Source: Gilvimarinus sp. 2_MG-2023
Lineage (GTDB): Bacteria; Pseudomonadota; Gammaproteobacteria; Pseudomonadales; Cellvibrionaceae
Assembly (NCBI RefSeq): GCF_030547685.1
Contig: NZ_JAUOQM010000003.1
Coordinates: 62,001-126,000 of the forward strand
Direction: 5' to 3'
Length of the DNA: 64,000 nt
The position numbers were made by a program, and so were the translations under genes. The notes under the pieces are model-generated. The model was not told the DNA's origin, searched no databases, and saw only the letters and a list, made by a program, of their open reading frames with translations. This document shows, in pieces, positions 54,259 to 63,070 of this stretch; within the stretch, counting starts at the first letter, position 1, and every line of letters starts with the position of its first letter.

Positions 54259-55221
54259 CTACTTGATGGGGCACACAAATCCTTCAGGTTTAATGGCCAG
54301 TACCGAACACTGTAATTGCGATAACACCGATTCGGCGGTGTTACCAATAATGGCGCCAGGTATTCCTGTTCTTGCTACGGTTCCCATAATAACCAAATCT
54401 GCGTTTAAGTCGTCAGCCATTTTGGGCAGCTCATGATCAGCGATGCCTCGGACAACATAGGATTTTGGCGCGAGATAACGATAAGTGCTTTCACCCAGTG
54501 ACTGCTGTAAGTTAGTTAAAAGCACTTTCATTTGGTAACTTCTTCGCTGATATTCCGATTCGTATAGGTCTTGCTCGGTATTGCTAGGTTGGTCCACCCA
54601 GAGGCTGACGAAGCCCGCTTCTGGTACATCGTATGTGTTAACAATGTGTAAAGCGGTGAAATCCGCAAGACTTAACGCACTGGCAATACCGAGCATTTTT
54701 CTATTAAGGTCGGCGTTAAGTGTTTCATCCGCTTCGGTATCAAAATCGACGGCTACAATGATATTTTTGTAGTCAACGTTGACATTGTCCTTTAGTAGCC
54801 AGACCGGGCAGGGGCAATTGCGCAATAATTGCATATCGTTGCTGCCAATCAAACGTTCAAGCCAGCTGATGTGGTCGACCTGTTTTATAACTAAATCAAA
54901 TGAGTTCTCGGTGACAGCGCGAACGATTTCTATATACGATTTTCCTATTCTTAAGTCAGCGGTAGGGCTGATGTTTTTAGATAAAGAGTGGACATATTCC
55001 TGTAGGCGAACTTTTTCACGCTCTATAATGAGCGATTCTGCCTCTTCGTGATCAATTTCTATTTCTTGAGAATAAGAGGATAGGGATAGTTTGGGCAGCA
55101 CATACAAGATGGTTAATGTAGCTTGAGAATTCTCTGCCAAAGTAATGGCTCGTAATAACGAGGCTGGCGGCTCAGTGTAGTGATCGTCTAAAACGTAAAC
55201 GATATTACGAAATAACGCCAT
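54259..55221 (-). CDS. Tandem universal stress protein (UspA family)
   Basis: 320 residues made of two Usp domains (about 4-145 and 155-310). The second has the ATP-binding signature G-x-V-A-R-T-G-I-P-G near GTVARTGIPGAIIGNTAE. AAGGAGAG is ahead of the ATG, and the start overlaps the antiporter gene stop by 17 bp. It probably modulates the antiporter or a linked stress response. Confidence 0.93.
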   Translation of the reverse strand: MALFRNIVYVLDDHYTEPPASLLRAITLAENSQATLTILYVLPKLSLSSYSQEIEIDHEEAESLIIEREKVRLQEYVHSLSKNISPTADLRIGKSYIEIVRAVTENSFDLVIKQVDHISWLERLIGSNDMQLLRNCPCPVWLLKDNVNVDYKNIIVAVDFDTEADETLNADLNRKMLGIASALSLADFTALHIVNTYDVPEAGFVSLWVDQPSNTEQDLYESEYQRRSYQMKVLLTNLQQSLGESTYRYLAPKSYVVRGIADHELPKMADDLNADLVIMGTVARTGIPGAIIGNTAESVLSQLQCSVLAIKPEGFVCPIK

Positions 55222-56926
55222 GTTTCTCTCCTTGATTTTGTTCTCTCTGGGGTTGTTCTGGCAAACCTTCTAATAAAAGCTCGACTGCTCTGTCTGCGGC
55301 ATCTTGAAATGGCTCCAAAATGAGGTCTATCCCTAGTAATTGCAGCTCTTCCGATTCTTGACGGCTTTGCGATGCCGTAGCGAGTTGACCCTTAAAGCCG
55401 CCCGTGCGGGTAAGTTGAACAATGGTTCTTCGGGTATCTTCGGAGTTAATGCCGGTATGATGGTGAGGAACGGTAGAGACCACCCACTTAGCGTGACGCA
55501 AAGGTAAATCGGCAATAAACTCGGCATCGGTGACATCACCATAAGCGGTGTCCAGACCTAAATAGTTCCAGCGTTTAATAGCCGCAGGGTTGAAATCAAC
55601 ACCCAATACATTGATGTTCTGCGCTTGCAGGCGGGAGGCAATTGCAGTGCCAAGTCGTCCCAAGCCAAAAACAATAACGGGACAAGTGTTGCCGGAGTGA
55701 TGCTCTGTGGGCTTTTCTCGCGGCGCGCCCTGGCGTTCAAACCAGCCTAAAATAGGTTCGAATAATGCGTAAAGTTGATGTGAGTAAGTGATCATATAGG
55801 TTGATGCGGCGATTGTAACGATGCCCACCAGTGTCACCAATCCTAAAATATCTTGTTGTACATGGCCTAAACTGATGCCCATGGCGATAAAAATTAACGA
55901 AAACTCGCTAATTTGTGCGACGGTTAAGCCGGCTAGAAATCCGGTGCGTTTTCGATACCCCATTAAACCCATAATGATAAGTACAATTAATGGGTTACCA
56001 ATCAGCACAAATACAGAAAATAAAATAGCTCCGGTTAGGTGAGAGCCCAGCAGTGATAGGTCAATCGTTGCTCCTAAGGCAATAAAAAAGAACAACAATA
56101 AAAAATCACGCAAGGGCCCAAGGCGCGCCGCAATACTTTCCCGAAAAGGCGTTGAGGCCAGAGCAACCCCAGCGAGTAGGCCGCCGACCTCCATTCCCAA
56201 GCCGACAATTTCCCCAATGGCAGCGAACAGAGCCGCTTGAGCGATGGCATATATAACCAACAGCTCTGAGGCCTTGGCGAGTTTTTCGGTAAGTGGGTTG
56301 GCGATATAGCGGATAAAAAATATAACAAAAATAAGAAGTGCCAAACCCGACAAGGCCACCTGCCAAATAGAGGCGTTATGATTTTCACCGGCGCCAATAC
56401 CAATGGCGGCAAGAACAATCATGGCGACAACAACAACCAAGTCTTGCACAATCAGAAAGCCCAGTGCGATCTGGCCATGCAAAGAGTCTATTTCTCGTTT
56501 ATCAGAGAGCAATTTAACGATAATGATGGTCGAAGAAAACGTCAGTGCGACCGCAATATAGAGGCTGGAAATAGTATCGAGACCAATAGCCAAGCCAATT
56601 AAGTAACCAATAATGGAGGTGAAAGCCACTTGCCCTAGGCCGGTCATAACCGATACACCACCAATAGAGCGAATTAATTTGACGTCTAATTTAATACCGA
56701 CTAAAAACAGGAGAACGGCGATGCCGAGCTCAGAAAGCAGTTCGATTTGTTCTTTAGAGTGAACTATGTCCAGTCCAGAGGGGCCAGAGAGCAAACCTAC
56801 GGCGATGAAGCTCACAATGAGTGGCTGGCGCAATAATAGGCCGATAAACCCTACAATTGCGGCCAGCACTAGCAGTGCGGTAATTTCCGTAAATGCTGAT
56901 TGTGCAATCAGCTCTGTTAGGTTCAT
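55205..56926 (-). CDS. KefB/YbaL-type monovalent cation:proton antiporter (CPA2)
   Basis: 573 residues. An N-terminal Na+/H+ exchanger domain with about 12 membrane helices (to about 390) contains HGQIALGFLIVQDLVVV, whose Asp-bearing motif is typical of CPA2. A C-terminal TrkA-N domain starts with VIVFGLGRLGTAIASRL (about 412). Such proteins exchange K+ or Na+ for H+, gated by nucleotides. AGGAA precedes the ATG. Confidence 0.93.
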   Translation of the reverse strand: MNLTELIAQSAFTEITALLVLAAIVGFIGLLLRQPLIVSFIAVGLLSGPSGLDIVHSKEQIELLSELGIAVLLFLVGIKLDVKLIRSIGGVSVMTGLGQVAFTSIIGYLIGLAIGLDTISSLYIAVALTFSSTIIIVKLLSDKREIDSLHGQIALGFLIVQDLVVVVAMIVLAAIGIGAGENHNASIWQVALSGLALLIFVIFFIRYIANPLTEKLAKASELLVIYAIAQAALFAAIGEIVGLGMEVGGLLAGVALASTPFRESIAARLGPLRDFLLLFFFIALGATIDLSLLGSHLTGAILFSVFVLIGNPLIVLIIMGLMGYRKRTGFLAGLTVAQISEFSLIFIAMGISLGHVQQDILGLVTLVGIVTIAASTYMITYSHQLYALFEPILGWFERQGAPREKPTEHHSGNTCPVIVFGLGRLGTAIASRLQAQNINVLGVDFNPAAIKRWNYLGLDTAYGDVTDAEFIADLPLRHAKWVVSTVPHHHTGINSEDTRRTIVQLTRTGGFKGQLATASQSRQESEELQLLGIDLILEPFQDAADRAVELLLEGLPEQPQREQNQGEKHGVIS

Positions 56927-57355
56927 ATATGATTCCTGAGTTTTGTCACGTAAAGCTTACTGATGATATCAACACGCCGTGTAATGGTTATACCTAGTCC
57001 CTACATCATAGAATAACCATACGGTTTTTATGGGGCGTAAGTGTTAGTAAACGTTAAGTGGCAATGTTGTTTGAAGTTATATCTATCAGCCTAGAAATGG
57101 TTTGCAATACTCTTATGGCTTATACTTGATTTGGCTCAAATTTCATGGGGCGTTTAAAGCATTTTTTATAAAATGTTTTATCCCTAGCATCATGTTGAAG
57201 AGCCATGTAAACGCCAGCGTGTGAATAATTTGTATTAGTGAGACGTTAAAATCAAAAAATGCTTTTGTGGGATGCTAGTAGGGCCCAGTTCTGGCCTTTG
57301 AGCCTACTTGGGCATATTGGCCTTAAAAACTTTAACCAAAGTCAAAGGAAAGGTT
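56927..57355. promoter_or_regulatory. Divergent spacer, 429 bp, promoters of antiporter and hydrolase genes
   Basis: No gene supported. Only an AT-rich imperfect palindrome (CATTTTTTATAAAATG, 57161-57176) stands out. No consensus promoter is assigned. Confidence 0.45.
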
Positions 57356-58258
57356 ATGAGCGAGAGAGCGAATACTGCCCCAAATACCCATATCCCTCAA
57401 GAAGCGTTTGATTGGTATGACGAATACGCTCATGGTGGCATGGATCGCCGCACGTTCATGCGTAAATTAGGCACCTTGGCGGCTGTTGGCTACTCAATGT
57501 CGATGTTGACCACGGCGCTCTTGCCCAATTATGCACTGGCCGAGCAAGTGTCCTTTAATGATGAGGACATTACCGCCAGTTATGAAACTTTTGATTCACC
57601 CGAGGGCCACGAGCAGGGGCGGGGTTACTGGGTCAGACCGGCCATCTCTGCCACGTCTTACCCAGCGGTATTGGTCATTCACGAAAATCGTGGTTTAAAT
57701 CCCTATGTGAAAGACGTCGCCCGCCGGTTGGCAAAGGCGGGCTTTTTGGCGTTTGCGCCGGATGCCTTATTCCCGTTGGGCGGGTACCCGGGCAATGATG
57801 ATGAGGGCCGGGCTATGCAGCGCACCTTGGATAAGGACAAAATCCAGCACGATTTTGTCGCGGCGGCCAAGTTCTTAAAAACTCACTCGCTGAGTAACGG
57901 CAAGCTCGGGGCTGTAGGATTTTGCTTTGGCGGTTATATGGTGAATTATTTAGCCGCCGTCGACAGCGATTTATTGACCGCTGGGGTGCCTTTTTATGGC
58001 ACGCCCGCACCGAAAGAGCTGCGCCAGAATATTGAAGCTCCATTGATGGTGCAACTGGGCGAGTTGGATGAGCGCGTGAATAAAACCTGGCCCGAGTACG
58101 AGCAAGATTTAAAAGCCAATAAAGTCGACTATCAAATGTTTATGTATAAAGACGCTCACCATGGCTTTCATAATGATTCTACCAGTCGGTTTGATCGAGC
58201 CAGTGCCGATTTGGCCTGGCAGCGTACCCTCGCCTTTTTCACCGAAAAATTAAGTTGA
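57356..58258 (+). CDS. Tat-targeted dienelactone hydrolase family protein
   Basis: 300 residues from the ATG at 57356, chosen because AGGAAAGG lies ahead; the frame is open further upstream without support. A twin-arginine signal is seen in RRTFMRK (31-37), preceded by a roughly 30-residue cytoplasmic n-region and followed by a hydrophobic helix. The alpha/beta hydrolase domain carries the DLH triad C190 (GFCFGG), D238 (GELDERV) and H269. It would act in the periplasm, possibly tethered. The substrate is unknown. It starts the gene pair with a META lipoprotein 5 bp downstream. Confidence 0.9.
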   Translation: MSERANTAPNTHIPQEAFDWYDEYAHGGMDRRTFMRKLGTLAAVGYSMSMLTTALLPNYALAEQVSFNDEDITASYETFDSPEGHEQGRGYWVRPAISATSYPAVLVIHENRGLNPYVKDVARRLAKAGFLAFAPDALFPLGGYPGNDDEGRAMQRTLDKDKIQHDFVAAAKFLKTHSLSNGKLGAVGFCFGGYMVNYLAAVDSDLLTAGVPFYGTPAPKELRQNIEAPLMVQLGELDERVNKTWPEYEQDLKANKVDYQMFMYKDAHHGFHNDSTSRFDRASADLAWQRTLAFFTEKLS

Positions 58259-58262
58259 TTCA

Positions 58263-59033
58263 ATGCGTAGAGCTGCCCTTATCACTTCCAAAGCCAAAGG
58301 CCTGCATCTTATTGCAGTGTTAGCCGTTGCGGCGATACTGCATGGCTGCACCACCTCACACGTTAACGGATTGTCGCCACCATTGACGGGGCAGTGGCAA
58401 GTGGAAGACATTAATCAGGGCGGCATTATTGATCGCAGCATGATTACCGTAGAGTTCGATAGCCCCAATCAAGTGGCGGGTTTAACCGGGTGCAGCCCCT
58501 ATACGGCGAGTTTGGATGCCACCGATGGCGGGTTTGAGGTGGCGCAGTTAGTCATTACCCGCAGCAGTTGTGTGTTGGCATTACAGATGCAGGAGCAGCG
58601 TTTTTTGACGGCTATGTCAGAAGCTGCACGTTATAGCATTGAGTCGGCAACGTGGCTGGATATTTATGACGCCCAAGGCAACCGGAGGTTAAGGCTCATT
58701 CAGCTTGGCGAAAACTCGAATCGTCCAGCTGGCGCCAGTGCTAACCCTAAACCCAAACCTAAGCCCCAGCCCAGCCCCGCTGCAAAACACGATCAATCCT
58801 CGGGGCGGCTACATCGCTATCACTGCGGGGCTTTAGGTCAAGTATCCAGCCGCTTTTTAGGGCCAGAGACATTGGCGATCACGCAAGCCGAACAAGTGTT
58901 TATTGTGCATCGTGAGTTGTCCGCCTCGGGCGCTCGCTATACCGGTAAAGACATTGAGTTTTGGAACAAGGGAAATGCCGCCCAATTAACCCTGAATGGC
59001 ACAGCGTACACGTGTACCTCTAGCGATTCGTAA
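58263..59033 (+). CDS. Lipoprotein with META and MliC domains
   Basis: 256 residues. A lipobox is found at LHGC (Cys29), after a hydrophobic stretch. The META domain is about 40-135 (LTGQWQVEDI, NQVAGLTGCSPYTASL). A Pro/Lys repeat linker (KPKPKPKPQPSP, about 157-170) leads to a MliC-type domain (about 183-253) with YHCGA and a final TAYTCT Cys pair. MliC proteins inhibit c-type lysozyme from outside the cell or in the periplasm; META domains are linked to heat and envelope stress. The double domain suggests an envelope-protection role. Confidence 0.85.
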   Translation: MRRAALITSKAKGLHLIAVLAVAAILHGCTTSHVNGLSPPLTGQWQVEDINQGGIIDRSMITVEFDSPNQVAGLTGCSPYTASLDATDGGFEVAQLVITRSSCVLALQMQEQRFLTAMSEAARYSIESATWLDIYDAQGNRRLRLIQLGENSNRPAGASANPKPKPKPQPSPAAKHDQSSGRLHRYHCGALGQVSSRFLGPETLAITQAEQVFIVHRELSASGARYTGKDIEFWNKGNAAQLTLNGTAYTCTSSDS

Positions 59034-59057
59034 AATAACAGAGCCTAGGCCAAGCTC

Positions 59058-59417
59058 ATGGACTATCAAGCCTTCAACGACCTGTGCGCGTCTTTGCCTG
59101 CTACCAGCCATGTGGTGCAATGGGGCAACTCCGAAGTCTGGAAGGTAGGGGGCAAAGTCTTTGCGGTGGGCGGTTGGCAAAAAAACAATCAGCCCGCCTT
59201 CACCTTTAAAACCTCGGATTACCACTTTGACCTACTGAGCGAAGAGCCGGGCTATCGACCGGCACCTTATTTAGCCTCGCGCGGGTTTAAGTGGATTCAG
59301 CAATACGATGCCGGCCCCGCACAGGATGACGCGCTCACCTATTACCTGACCGAATCGCACCGTATTGTCGCGGCGGGGTTAAGTAAAAAACGCCAGCGCG
59401 AGCTCGGCCTGTTGTAA
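59058..59417 (+). CDS. YjbR/MmcQ family protein
   Basis: 119 residues, full length for the family. Markers are the start MDYQAFNDLCASLPATSHV, WGNSEVWKVGGKVFAV and the C-terminal LTYYLTESHRIVAAGLSKK. The fold is a CyaY-like, single-stranded-DNA-binding-like domain; the function is unknown. Lies 24 bp after the META-MliC gene. Confidence 0.9.
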   Translation: MDYQAFNDLCASLPATSHVVQWGNSEVWKVGGKVFAVGGWQKNNQPAFTFKTSDYHFDLLSEEPGYRPAPYLASRGFKWIQQYDAGPAQDDALTYYLTESHRIVAAGLSKKRQRELGLL

Positions 59418-59478
59418 GCGCGCTTTATAAAAATACCTCCGCTTTAGGCCCTCGTTCGGGCGAGAGTGATCTCCGAGC

Positions 59479-59525
59479 TTGCTCTGACCTCTCATAAGGT
59501 TTACTATTTTCAGTAATTACTGAAA
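59479..59525 (+). promoter_or_regulatory. Promoter and palindromic operator of the gbsR-cio operon
   Basis: TTGCTC (59479-59484) and TACTAT (59502-59507), 17 bp apart, form a good sigma-70 promoter. Immediately downstream lies a perfect 18-bp palindrome, TTTCAGTAATTACTGAAA (59508-59525), covering the expected transcription start, 11 bp ahead of the regulator ATG. This fits autorepression by the GbsR/MarR-type dimer. Confidence 0.75.
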
Positions 59526-59536
59526 GTTGAGAAGTT

Positions 59537-60100
59537 ATGAGCACAGATTCTTCAGAGTTTATGACGCCAATGATGAGGCAAGTAGTAGCGAACTTCGGCG
59601 AAATGGGCAGTCGTTGGGGGATAAATCGTACTGTGGGGCAAATCTATGCGCTGTTGGTGCTCAGTGAGGCGCCCTTAAATGCCGACCAAATTGGCGAGGC
59701 GCTGTGTATTTCCCGTTCCAATGTCTCTATGGGCCTCAAAGAGCTGGGCTCTTGGCAATTACTGACCACAGTGCACTACCCGGGGGATCGCAAAGATTAC
59801 TTTAATGCGCCAGAAGATATTTGGCAGATCGCCCGCACCTTGGTGGCCGAGCGCCGCAAGCGCGAAATTGACCCCACCTTGAGTGTATTGCGTGACGCAC
59901 TGATGCAAACCCCACAAGACAGTCGCGACGCTTACGCGCAAAAGCGCATTCATCAAATGCACGACTTAATGGAGCAGCTCACACAGGTCTCCGAAGAGTT
60001 TAATCAACTGTCTACCGAGCAACTTACGCGTTTACTTAAGTTGGGTGCAGGGCTCGGTAAAGTGCTGGATTTTAAAGGTAAATTAACCGGTAAGTCTTAA
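59537..60100 (+). CDS. GbsR/MarR family transcriptional regulator
   Basis: 187 residues. The winged helix domain (about 25-95) contains LNADQIGEALCISRSNVSMG as the recognition part, followed by a helical dimerisation tail. Members of this family respond to small molecules. It is 27 bp ahead of cioA in the same direction, and a palindrome overlaps its own promoter, so it probably controls itself and the oxidase genes. Confidence 0.9.
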   Translation: MSTDSSEFMTPMMRQVVANFGEMGSRWGINRTVGQIYALLVLSEAPLNADQIGEALCISRSNVSMGLKELGSWQLLTTVHYPGDRKDYFNAPEDIWQIARTLVAERRKREIDPTLSVLRDALMQTPQDSRDAYAQKRIHQMHDLMEQLTQVSEEFNQLSTEQLTRLLKLGAGLGKVLDFKGKLTGKS

Positions 60101-60127
60101 CTTGTGTCTTAACCATGCGAGGTACCC

Positions 60128-61540
60128 ATGGAGTTGCTCGACACCTTGATGTTATCGCGTATTCAGTTTGCTCTGAATATTAGCTTCCACATCTTATTTC
60201 CCACCATCACCATTGCCCTGTGTTGGGCTCTGTTATTTTTTAAACTTTGCGCCAACGCCACTGGGGACGATACCTGGAATCGCATCTACCGTTTTTGGGT
60301 AAAGATCTTTGCCCTGACGTTTGCATTGGGTGTGGTCAGCGGTATTACCATGTCTTTCCAGTTTGGCACCAATTGGCCCGGTTATATGGCCAAGGTTGGT
60401 AATGTGGCGGGGCCATTATTGGGATACGAGGTGTTAACCGCCTTCTTTTTGGAGGCCACCTTTCTGGGGGTTATGTTGTTTGGTGGCAATCGTGTATCCA
60501 ACAAGGTGCACACCTTTGCCACCCTGATGGTGGCCGTGGGTACAACCCTGTCAGCGTTTTGGATTTTAGCGCTTAACTCCTGGATGCATACCCCGACCGG
60601 TCATGTCCTACGCGATGGTATTGTTTACCCCGAAAGCTGGTTGGCGATTATTTTTAACCCGTCGTTCCCCTACCGATTTGCTCACATGATGCTGGCTTCA
60701 TGCCTGACGTGTGCTTTTTTAATTACCGGCGTGTCGGCCTACCGACTGCTGCGCGGCGACAATAAACCCGGCCCTAAATACACCTTAAAATTTGGCTTAA
60801 CAGCGGCACTTATATTGGCTCCCACTCAAGCTTTGGTGGGGGATTTTCACGGCTTAAATACTCTGGAACATCAACCGGCTAAAATTGCCGCAATGGAGGG
60901 CATTTGGCATACCGAGCACGCCGCGCCACTGTTGTTATTTGCTCTGCCCGATGCTGAGCAACAAAAGAATCACTACTCCCTAGGCATTCCAAAACTGGCC
61001 AGCATTATTTTAACCCACGACCCAGAAGGTGAAGTGCAAGGGTTAAACGAATTTCCCGACGCCCACCCGCCAGTTGCCCCAGTATTTTTTGCCTTTCGAA
61101 TTATGGTGGGTTTAGGCTTGCTGATGATTTTAATCAGTGTCTTGGGCCGCTGGACGCTGCACCGACGTGGCCAGCTCCCTAAATGGCAGCTGCGCGTACT
61201 ATTGGGCATGACTTTTTCTGGATGGATGGCAACCTTGGCCGGTTGGTATGTGACCGAAATTGGCCGGCAGCCATTCCTAGTGACCGGTATATTGCGCACG
61301 CGAGAGGCGGTAACCGATCAACCTGCAGAGTTTGTATGGATATCATTGCTGGCGTACGCGACTGTATATTTGGTTTTGTTGACAGCTTATATTCATACGG
61401 TCTTTTTAATGGCGCGCAAGGCTTCTGTGCTGGAAGGTTATAGCGATGCACAGCCCACGAAGAGAGAGCACTCTGCCGAGCAAAAGTCCTCAGCAAAGAG
61501 CAAAACCTTTAATGACCCCTCAAGGGAGGTTCAGCCATGA
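60128..61540 (+). CDS. cioA: Cytochrome bd-type quinol oxidase subunit I, CIO type
   Basis: 470 residues, shorter than E. coli CydA (522) because the periplasmic Q-loop is short, the mark of cyanide-insensitive (CIO) oxidases. Membrane helices with the heme ligand His in SFHILFP and the conserved WYVTEIGRQPFLVTGILRT segment are intact. It oxidises quinol and reduces O2 without pumping. The stop overlaps the subunit II start by 4 bp. The symbol cydA is equally used. Confidence 0.93.
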   Translation: MELLDTLMLSRIQFALNISFHILFPTITIALCWALLFFKLCANATGDDTWNRIYRFWVKIFALTFALGVVSGITMSFQFGTNWPGYMAKVGNVAGPLLGYEVLTAFFLEATFLGVMLFGGNRVSNKVHTFATLMVAVGTTLSAFWILALNSWMHTPTGHVLRDGIVYPESWLAIIFNPSFPYRFAHMMLASCLTCAFLITGVSAYRLLRGDNKPGPKYTLKFGLTAALILAPTQALVGDFHGLNTLEHQPAKIAAMEGIWHTEHAAPLLLFALPDAEQQKNHYSLGIPKLASIILTHDPEGEVQGLNEFPDAHPPVAPVFFAFRIMVGLGLLMILISVLGRWTLHRRGQLPKWQLRVLLGMTFSGWMATLAGWYVTEIGRQPFLVTGILRTREAVTDQPAEFVWISLLAYATVYLVLLTAYIHTVFLMARKASVLEGYSDAQPTKREHSAEQKSSAKSKTFNDPSREVQP

Positions 61541-62568
61541 GTGAAGATATTGTATTGACGGGTTGGGACTACTGGTTGCCAGTGATTTTTATCGGCTTAA
61601 TGGGACTTTCGTTTTTTATTTATGCGGTCTTGGATGGTTATGATTTAGGGGTGGGAATTTTATTACCCATGGATGCTAAAGCCGCCACCAAGGATGAGCG
61701 CGATACTATGATTGCCTCCATTGGCCCATTTTGGGATGCCAATGAGACATGGCTGGTACTAGCGGTGGGTTTATTATTAATTGCCTTTCCCAGTGCCAAC
61801 GCATTGATATTGGGCCAACTGTACTTACCCGCACTGGTGTTATTGCTAGGGCTCATTCTGCGCGGAGTCGCTTTCGACTTTCGCGCCAAATCGCCCAGCG
61901 AGCATAAACGCCGCTGGGATTGGGTCTTTAAAACGGGCTCCATGCTGGCAACCTTTAGCCAAGGCGTTATGATTGGTTTATACGTGGTGGGTTTTGAATA
62001 CAATACGTTAAGTATAGCGTTTGCGTTATTGAGTGGCGTGTGTGTCAGTGCCGGTTATTGTTTTATTGGTGCCGCCTGGCTGGTAATGAAAACCGAGCAC
62101 GATTTACAGCGCCGGGCGGCCAATTGGGCGCGCACCATGTTGTGGGTAACACTGTTGGGCTTAGCGCTTATTTCAATTGTGAACCCATGGGCAAATCCAG
62201 ATGTGTATGGCAAATGGTTTGGCTTTCCGCAATTTTTTATTTTGCTATTGGTGCCCCTCAGTATTTTTGTGATCAGTGTGGTAACTGAATTATACTTAAG
62301 AGACTTCCCTCGCACCGGAGAAAGGTGGTGTTGGTTGCCATTTGCCGGCGCTGTGGTGTTATTTTTGCTGAGCTTTTTGGGTTTGGGTTACAGCTTTTTC
62401 CCCGACATCGTTCCCGGCCAGTTAACGGTGTGGCAGGCAGCGGCCGATTCGTCGGCGTTAATTCCAATTGGTTTGGGCGCTGTTATCGTAGTGCCGGTTA
62501 TTTTAATTTATACGGCTTACGCCTATCGGGTGTTTTGGGGTAAGGCAACAGAGCTTAAATATCATTAA
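61537..62568 (+). CDS. cioB: Cytochrome bd-type quinol oxidase subunit II, CIO type
   Basis: 343 residues, eight or nine membrane helices. YAVLDGYDLGVGILLP and FWDANETWLVLAVG are typical of CydB/CioB, as is RGVAFDFRAK. It pairs with CioA. AGGGAGG lies ahead of the ATG within the end of cioA, giving translational coupling. Confidence 0.95.
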   Translation: MSEDIVLTGWDYWLPVIFIGLMGLSFFIYAVLDGYDLGVGILLPMDAKAATKDERDTMIASIGPFWDANETWLVLAVGLLLIAFPSANALILGQLYLPALVLLLGLILRGVAFDFRAKSPSEHKRRWDWVFKTGSMLATFSQGVMIGLYVVGFEYNTLSIAFALLSGVCVSAGYCFIGAAWLVMKTEHDLQRRAANWARTMLWVTLLGLALISIVNPWANPDVYGKWFGFPQFFILLLVPLSIFVISVVTELYLRDFPRTGERWCWLPFAGAVVLFLLSFLGLGYSFFPDIVPGQLTVWQAAADSSALIPIGLGAVIVVPVILIYTAYAYRVFWGKATELKYH

Positions 62569-62582
62569 CCTTGGGCAAACAG

Positions 62583-62924
62583 ATGCCTGACTATCTGTTG
62601 CTTTTGATCTCTGCACTGCTGGCCGTTTATTTACTGTCGGTTATTCTCGGGCGGTATGTTATACGGCGATTGTTAGTGCCGCTGCAGCCGGGATGGAAAA
62701 AATATGGGGTAATAGCGGCTGTGCGAGCGCTGTTGTTTACGCCTACATTGACCATCAGCGAATCAGGGGTGGTTATTTTGCCGGCGGCATTTGCGTTGAT
62801 TTTTAGTGATGTTCAATATGGTTTATTCGTTTGGCCCGCCCCAGTATTTGTTTTTGTGGGTAGTTTGGTGCTGGCATTGCTGCGGGTGACTTCTGGAAAA
62901 AGAGTAACGGATATTAACCGATAA
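62583..62924 (+). CDS. Small membrane protein of the cio operon, unknown
   Basis: 113 residues from the ATG at 62583 (a TTG at 62571 would add four). Three or four hydrophobic helices are likely (DYLLLLISALLAVYLLSVIL, and FVWPAPVFVFVGSLVLALL at the end). It lies 14 bp after cioB and is far larger than CydX (about 40 residues). No CydX-like frame was seen. It could be an accessory factor of the oxidase; this is inference from position only. Confidence 0.6.
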   Translation: MPDYLLLLISALLAVYLLSVILGRYVIRRLLVPLQPGWKKYGVIAAVRALLFTPTLTISESGVVILPAAFALIFSDVQYGLFVWPAPVFVFVGSLVLALLRVTSGKRVTDINR

Positions 62925-63015
62925 ATTATTATAGTATTTGCGGTGCCGATATCGTAGTTGAAGCTGTATTTGATGGGGTTGTGGTCTAAAAGCTCGGCGC
63001 TAAGGTCAGTAAAAA

Positions 63016-63054
63016 ATGAACCTAAACAATGCGGCGATGCTTGCTTAGGTTCAT
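63016..63054. terminator. Bidirectional terminator between cio operon and Kelch gene
   Basis: A perfect 10-bp inverted repeat, ATGAACCTAA (63016-63025) and TTAGGTTCAT (63045-63054), with a 19-nt loop. It has an A-run on its left and TTTCAATTT on its right, placed between two convergent genes. Confidence 0.75.
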
Positions 63055-63070
63055 TTCAATTTACGATGGC

